Shown piece after piece: positions 17,197 through 19,898 of a DNA stretch of 19,898 nt. Numbering within the stretch: the first letter of the stretch is position 1; each line of letters begins with the position of its first letter. The DNA is taken from contig NW_004440443.1 in NCBI RefSeq assembly GCF_000330505.1, forward strand, positions 36,287 through 56,184, in the 5' to 3' direction. This DNA is from Entamoeba invadens IP1 (Eukaryota; Evosea; Mastigamoebida; Endamoebidae). The notes beneath the pieces are model-generated. The model was not told the origin of the DNA and did not search any database. It saw only the letters and a list, made by a program, of their open reading frames with translations. A program made the translations under genes and the position numbers.

Positions 17197-18642
17197 ATGA
17201 CAAATGCTTTAGAAATTTTTTTTGGAACTTCTAAAAATAGAAGTGTGAGGTCTCAAATTAACAAAATTAAAAAAGAAGAAATTTTGGATAAAAAACCCGA
17301 AAAGGGAAGAAAAAGGATCCTCAATGATGAAGAAATTGAGGAAATTCAAAAAGCTATTAAAAATAGAAAAACAAAAAAAGCGAGTCAAGAAGAAACAAGT
17401 TGTTTTATTTATGAAAATTTCGGCAAAAAAATAGGAACCAAACAACTCCACAAAATAATTACACATGTTTTCGAAATTGAGCCTAAAATTGCACCAGTTA
17501 TGGAACTAAAACGCGCAGAAGTAACACAAGAGTCTATTTTGCAATATTATACGGAATTAAAGAAAAAAATAGACGGATGCCGTTTTGAGCTCATTTACAA
17601 CCTTGACGAGGTCGGTTTTGACCAATGGGTTGATGCTCGTTCCAAATTGGTTTACGTGGAAGTTGGTACGGGTGAATATGTTTTTAATGAAGTTGAACGA
17701 GACAATTCAAGAACAAGTATGCTATGTTGTGGTTGTCTTGATGGCACAAAAATGATTCCGCTAGTTGTAACAAAAAGGCTATCTATAGCCGATGAAACAA
17801 TTATTTCACTAAAAAGTCGGGCTTTAATACGACATCAAAAATCGGGAGTTTTAAATACAAAACTTTATACTTTGTGGTTGAAAAAAGTTTTTTTCCCGAA
17901 TATTAGGGTAAAACGCGACTACATGGGTGTAAGACAAGACACAAAAGCTTACCTCATTATTGATGGATTTTCGGGTCACTTTTCCGAAGAAATAGAAAAA
18001 TTATTTATGGAAAATTGTGTCGAAATAATCAGAGAAGTTCCCCATAGTTCCCATTTATGTCAGCCGATGGACTTGGGAATTTTCGGGATTCAAAAAACCT
18101 TTTTGGGAGACAAAACCAATTTTCTTCAACACAAATTTAACTTAATGGAAAAGGAAGGTAAAAAATATGAAAAAACTGGGAAAATTTTACAAATGGATTC
18201 TCAAGAGTTTAAAAATGTTTTAAAAAAATATTCACACATGTCCGAAGAAGAAAAAATAAAAGAGCTTGTTTACTCTTGGGAATGTGTCGCAAATGGTGAA
18301 AACATAATTAGTGCATTCAAACAAGCTGGTATTACTTTTTCACCACACATTCCTAATGATGCCGAATTGTTATTAATAGAAAGAAGTGATCCCGATTTCA
18401 ACCCATCAGATTTTGTAATAGGTGTAGCCAGGGTTGAAATAAATAGTGCCAGGGAAGTGTGCAAATTTTTGGGGAAAATGTCCGAACCAAAAACAACAAC
18501 ATCTACACGTGTTGCTCTTGAGAACACATTGGATAGAAAAAATAGATTGGAATGTGAAAAAATAGTGAAGGAAAAAAACGAGATGAAAGGTATCAATAAG
18601 AAGCTATTTATTGAAAAAAAGCCTCGATTAGAAAAACATTAA
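17197..18642 (+). CDS. Pogo/Tigger/Fot1-like DDE transposase
   Basis: From the first in-frame ATG (17197) the product is 481 residues. It would cut and paste its own element in the nucleus, inserting at TA. Three catalytic aspartates fit the DDE_1 (pogo) family: Asp137 in NLDEVGF, Asp256 in LIIDGFSGH and Asp292 in HLCQPMDLGIF. The last two are separated by 35 residues, the Fot1-like DD35D spacing. After them comes the family's W...NIISAFKQAGI segment. Upstream is a lysine-rich helical part (about 25-95), presumably the DNA-binding region, though a clear CENP-B domain is not obvious. The frame is open 31 codons further upstream without ATG, so an upstream exon or truncation is possible. The coding frame is intact, suggesting recent activity. 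A terminal-repeat-like sequence lies downstream at 18919-18981, but no left match was found. Confidence 0.9.
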   Translation: MTNALEIFFGTSKNRSVRSQINKIKKEEILDKKPEKGRKRILNDEEIEEIQKAIKNRKTKKASQEETSCFIYENFGKKIGTKQLHKIITHVFEIEPKIAPVMELKRAEVTQESILQYYTELKKKIDGCRFELIYNLDEVGFDQWVDARSKLVYVEVGTGEYVFNEVERDNSRTSMLCCGCLDGTKMIPLVVTKRLSIADETIISLKSRALIRHQKSGVLNTKLYTLWLKKVFFPNIRVKRDYMGVRQDTKAYLIIDGFSGHFSEEIEKLFMENCVEIIREVPHSSHLCQPMDLGIFGIQKTFLGDKTNFLQHKFNLMEKEGKKYEKTGKILQMDSQEFKNVLKKYSHMSEEEKIKELVYSWECVANGENIISAFKQAGITFSPHIPNDAELLLIERSDPDFNPSDFVIGVARVEINSAREVCKFLGKMSEPKTTTSTRVALENTLDRKNRLECEKIVKEKNEMKGINKKLFIEKKPRLEKH

Positions 18643-18918
18643 TTTATTTAATTAATAAAATTATTTTTTATATATCAAAAACAACTAATTTATAAATAAA
18701 ATGTTTTAATTACGACAAATCAACTTTCTTTAATAATAAATTGTATTTACTTAACTAATATCAAATTATTTAATTATTTTATATAGAAAAGTGATATTTT
18801 TAGACAAAAAGGAATTACTTTTTTGTTATAATTTTAGTACATAATTTAATATTTTTAAAGTAAATATATTTATTGTATTAATATATATAATAAATTAAAT
18901 TTATAATTTAATATAATA
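18643..18918. other. AT-rich 3' flank of the transposase
   Basis: Nothing coding. It may belong to the transposon if its right end is the sequence at 18967-18981. Confidence 0.4.
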
Positions 18919-18981
18919 CAGTAAAAATTCTATCGGTGTGTCTTTTTGACCAATCAAAAGTGGCATATAGAATTGTTACTG
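18919..18981. mobile_element. 63-bp TA-flanked hairpin with pogo-like CAGT ends
   Basis: CAGTAAAAATTCTAT (18919-18933) is inverted at 18967-18981 with 14 of 15 matching. TA sits directly outside both ends (18917-18918 and 18982-18983). The middle also pairs through CTTTTTGA and TCAAAAG, so almost the whole element folds. CAGT ends plus TA targets are typical of pogo/Tigger elements, and a transposase of that type ends 276 bp upstream. It may be a tiny MITE, or the right end of that transposon with a nested internal repeat. Confidence 0.65.
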
Positions 18982-18983
18982 TA

Positions 18984-19586
18984 ATTATTTTTATAAAATA
19001 CGAAATAAATTAATGAATTTGAAAATACTGAAATGTTATATGGAACGGAAAAACAACCATTTATATTAAAAATTTACTAAAATATTTTAAATTTAAAAAT
19101 ATCGATTAAAAATGTGTTTAAATAGTTTCTGAAATTCAATTTTATAATTTCATAACTTTCGGGTGTTTGTATAAATAAAAAAGTTCGAAACGTGTTCAAT
19201 ATTGTTTCTCTTTTTGTATTAATTCTTTACAATTATTTTATAATTGTTTATTAATATTTATAGTATTTTTTTAATTATCAAGTTTTTTGGCAGATTTTAT
19301 TTGATAATATCTTTTCGAATTTGTACAATGTCATTAAACAAATTGACAAAAAGTATCTTTATTTTTTTTTATTTTATATAAAAGGACAACTCAAAACCGA
19401 ATAATCAAATCATTTTATCTCTGTCAAGACAAGAAACATGTTTGTTAAATTATAAATAAGAGCGAAAGACATTAATCACGAAAAGGTTCGCAATTGGTGA
19501 ACATTGTATTGTTGAATAATAATGATAATACAAAGTTTAAAATCAAACAAAAGATAATTGTAATGACATGAAACGTCAATGAGAGG
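18984..19586. other. AT-rich spacer
   Basis: No gene supported. A TATATAAAAGG stretch at 19375-19385 looks like a TATA box, but I could not recognise a product downstream. Confidence 0.4.
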
Positions 19587-19668
19587 GTGTGTTTGAAGTG
19601 GGGTTATAACGCGAGAGTTGAAACCACGACGTTCCTTGTGGTCGTTATAATGGCTAAACGAAACACAC
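19587..19668. repeat. Nested palindrome near the right edge
   Basis: Three arm pairs are nested in order: GTGTGTTT (19587-19594) with AAACACAC (19661-19668), TTATAACG (19604-19611) with CGTTATAA (19643-19650), and ACCAC (19623-19627) with GTGGT (19638-19642). The sequence is GC-richer than its flanks. It could be a structured RNA or a small hairpin element. No TA or other duplication is evident. The open frame crossing it is probably chance. Confidence 0.55.
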
Positions 19669-19898
19669 ACCTGAAGACTAATTCGAACGTCTATCCTATT
19701 AAAGTGTTAATTGAAACTATATATTATTGTTTATTTTTTTATAAAATATACAATATGTTTATAAATAGTTTTTTAATTAATGGCATTTCAATTTGTTGAT
19801 TATTCCTATTATTTTACGTCTAAACAAGCTTATATTACTTTTAATAAACCTAATATAAATAGACACTTTGACATTCCCTCAATAATTATGATATTTGT

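Noticed and set aside
1..19898. CRISPR arrays, rRNA genes and bacterial-type operons
   Set aside because: No regular repeat-spacer pattern, no rRNA signature, and gene structure is eukaryotic with introns.

Overview
The window looks like nuclear DNA of an Entamoeba-type amoeba, with E. invadens or a relative most likely. The evidence is very AT-rich spacers, compact genes, and short introns that begin GTTTGT and end in AG. The gene content also fits: tetraspanin-like proteins, coiled-coil/TLDc proteins, a tail-anchored SNARE and a pogo-like DNA transposase. It opens inside a GC-rich, multiply palindromic repeat, so it may start at a contig edge. The species call is inference.

Layout. 1-414: GC-rich nested palindrome bounded by an inverted GACCACCACC. 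813-1046 (-): single divergent ubiquitin unit with K63 replaced. 1685-1888: a 204-bp MITE flanked by TA. 2781-2944: TATA box plus a structured RNA that I read as U1 snRNA. 4075-4507: coding-like relic in two frames. 5332-5926 (+): two-exon four-TM protein. 6003-6202: a second TA-flanked MITE. 7182-7991 (+): SNARE, probably spliced. 9853-10845 (+): three-exon tetraspanin. 11730-11972 (+): small lysine-rich protein. 12532-13458 (-) and 13821-14690 (+): head-to-head paralogues with a coiled coil and a TLDc domain. 14835-16270: mosaic of short repeats around a 190-codon ORF of unknown nature. 17197-18642 (+): pogo/Tigger/Fot1-like transposase with a DDD triad. 18919-18981: 63-bp hairpin with pogo-like ends and TA flanks. 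19587-19668: another nested palindrome.

The most interesting object is the U1 candidate at about 2810-2944. Its 5' tail contains CAACAAAC, the exact complement of GUUUGUUG. Every intron inferred in this window starts with GTTTGT. The RNA also has a 10-nt loop matching the U1-70K site core (UCANGAA), a 10-nt loop CC-closed and close to the U1A site (UGCACUYC), a helix joining the 5' region to the stretch before the Sm site, an Sm site AAUUUUUG, and a TATA-like box about 30 bp upstream. It would be a U1 RNA matched to the unusual GUUUGU donor.

The genes do not form one pathway. Shared themes are membrane traffic and surface proteins (SNARE, tetraspanin, second four-TM protein), duplicated TLDc proteins that share one promoter region, and class II transposon debris whose three short elements all have CAG...CTG ends and TA flanks, like the local transposase's superfamily. 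Stretches not listed are AT-rich spacer in which I saw no gene.
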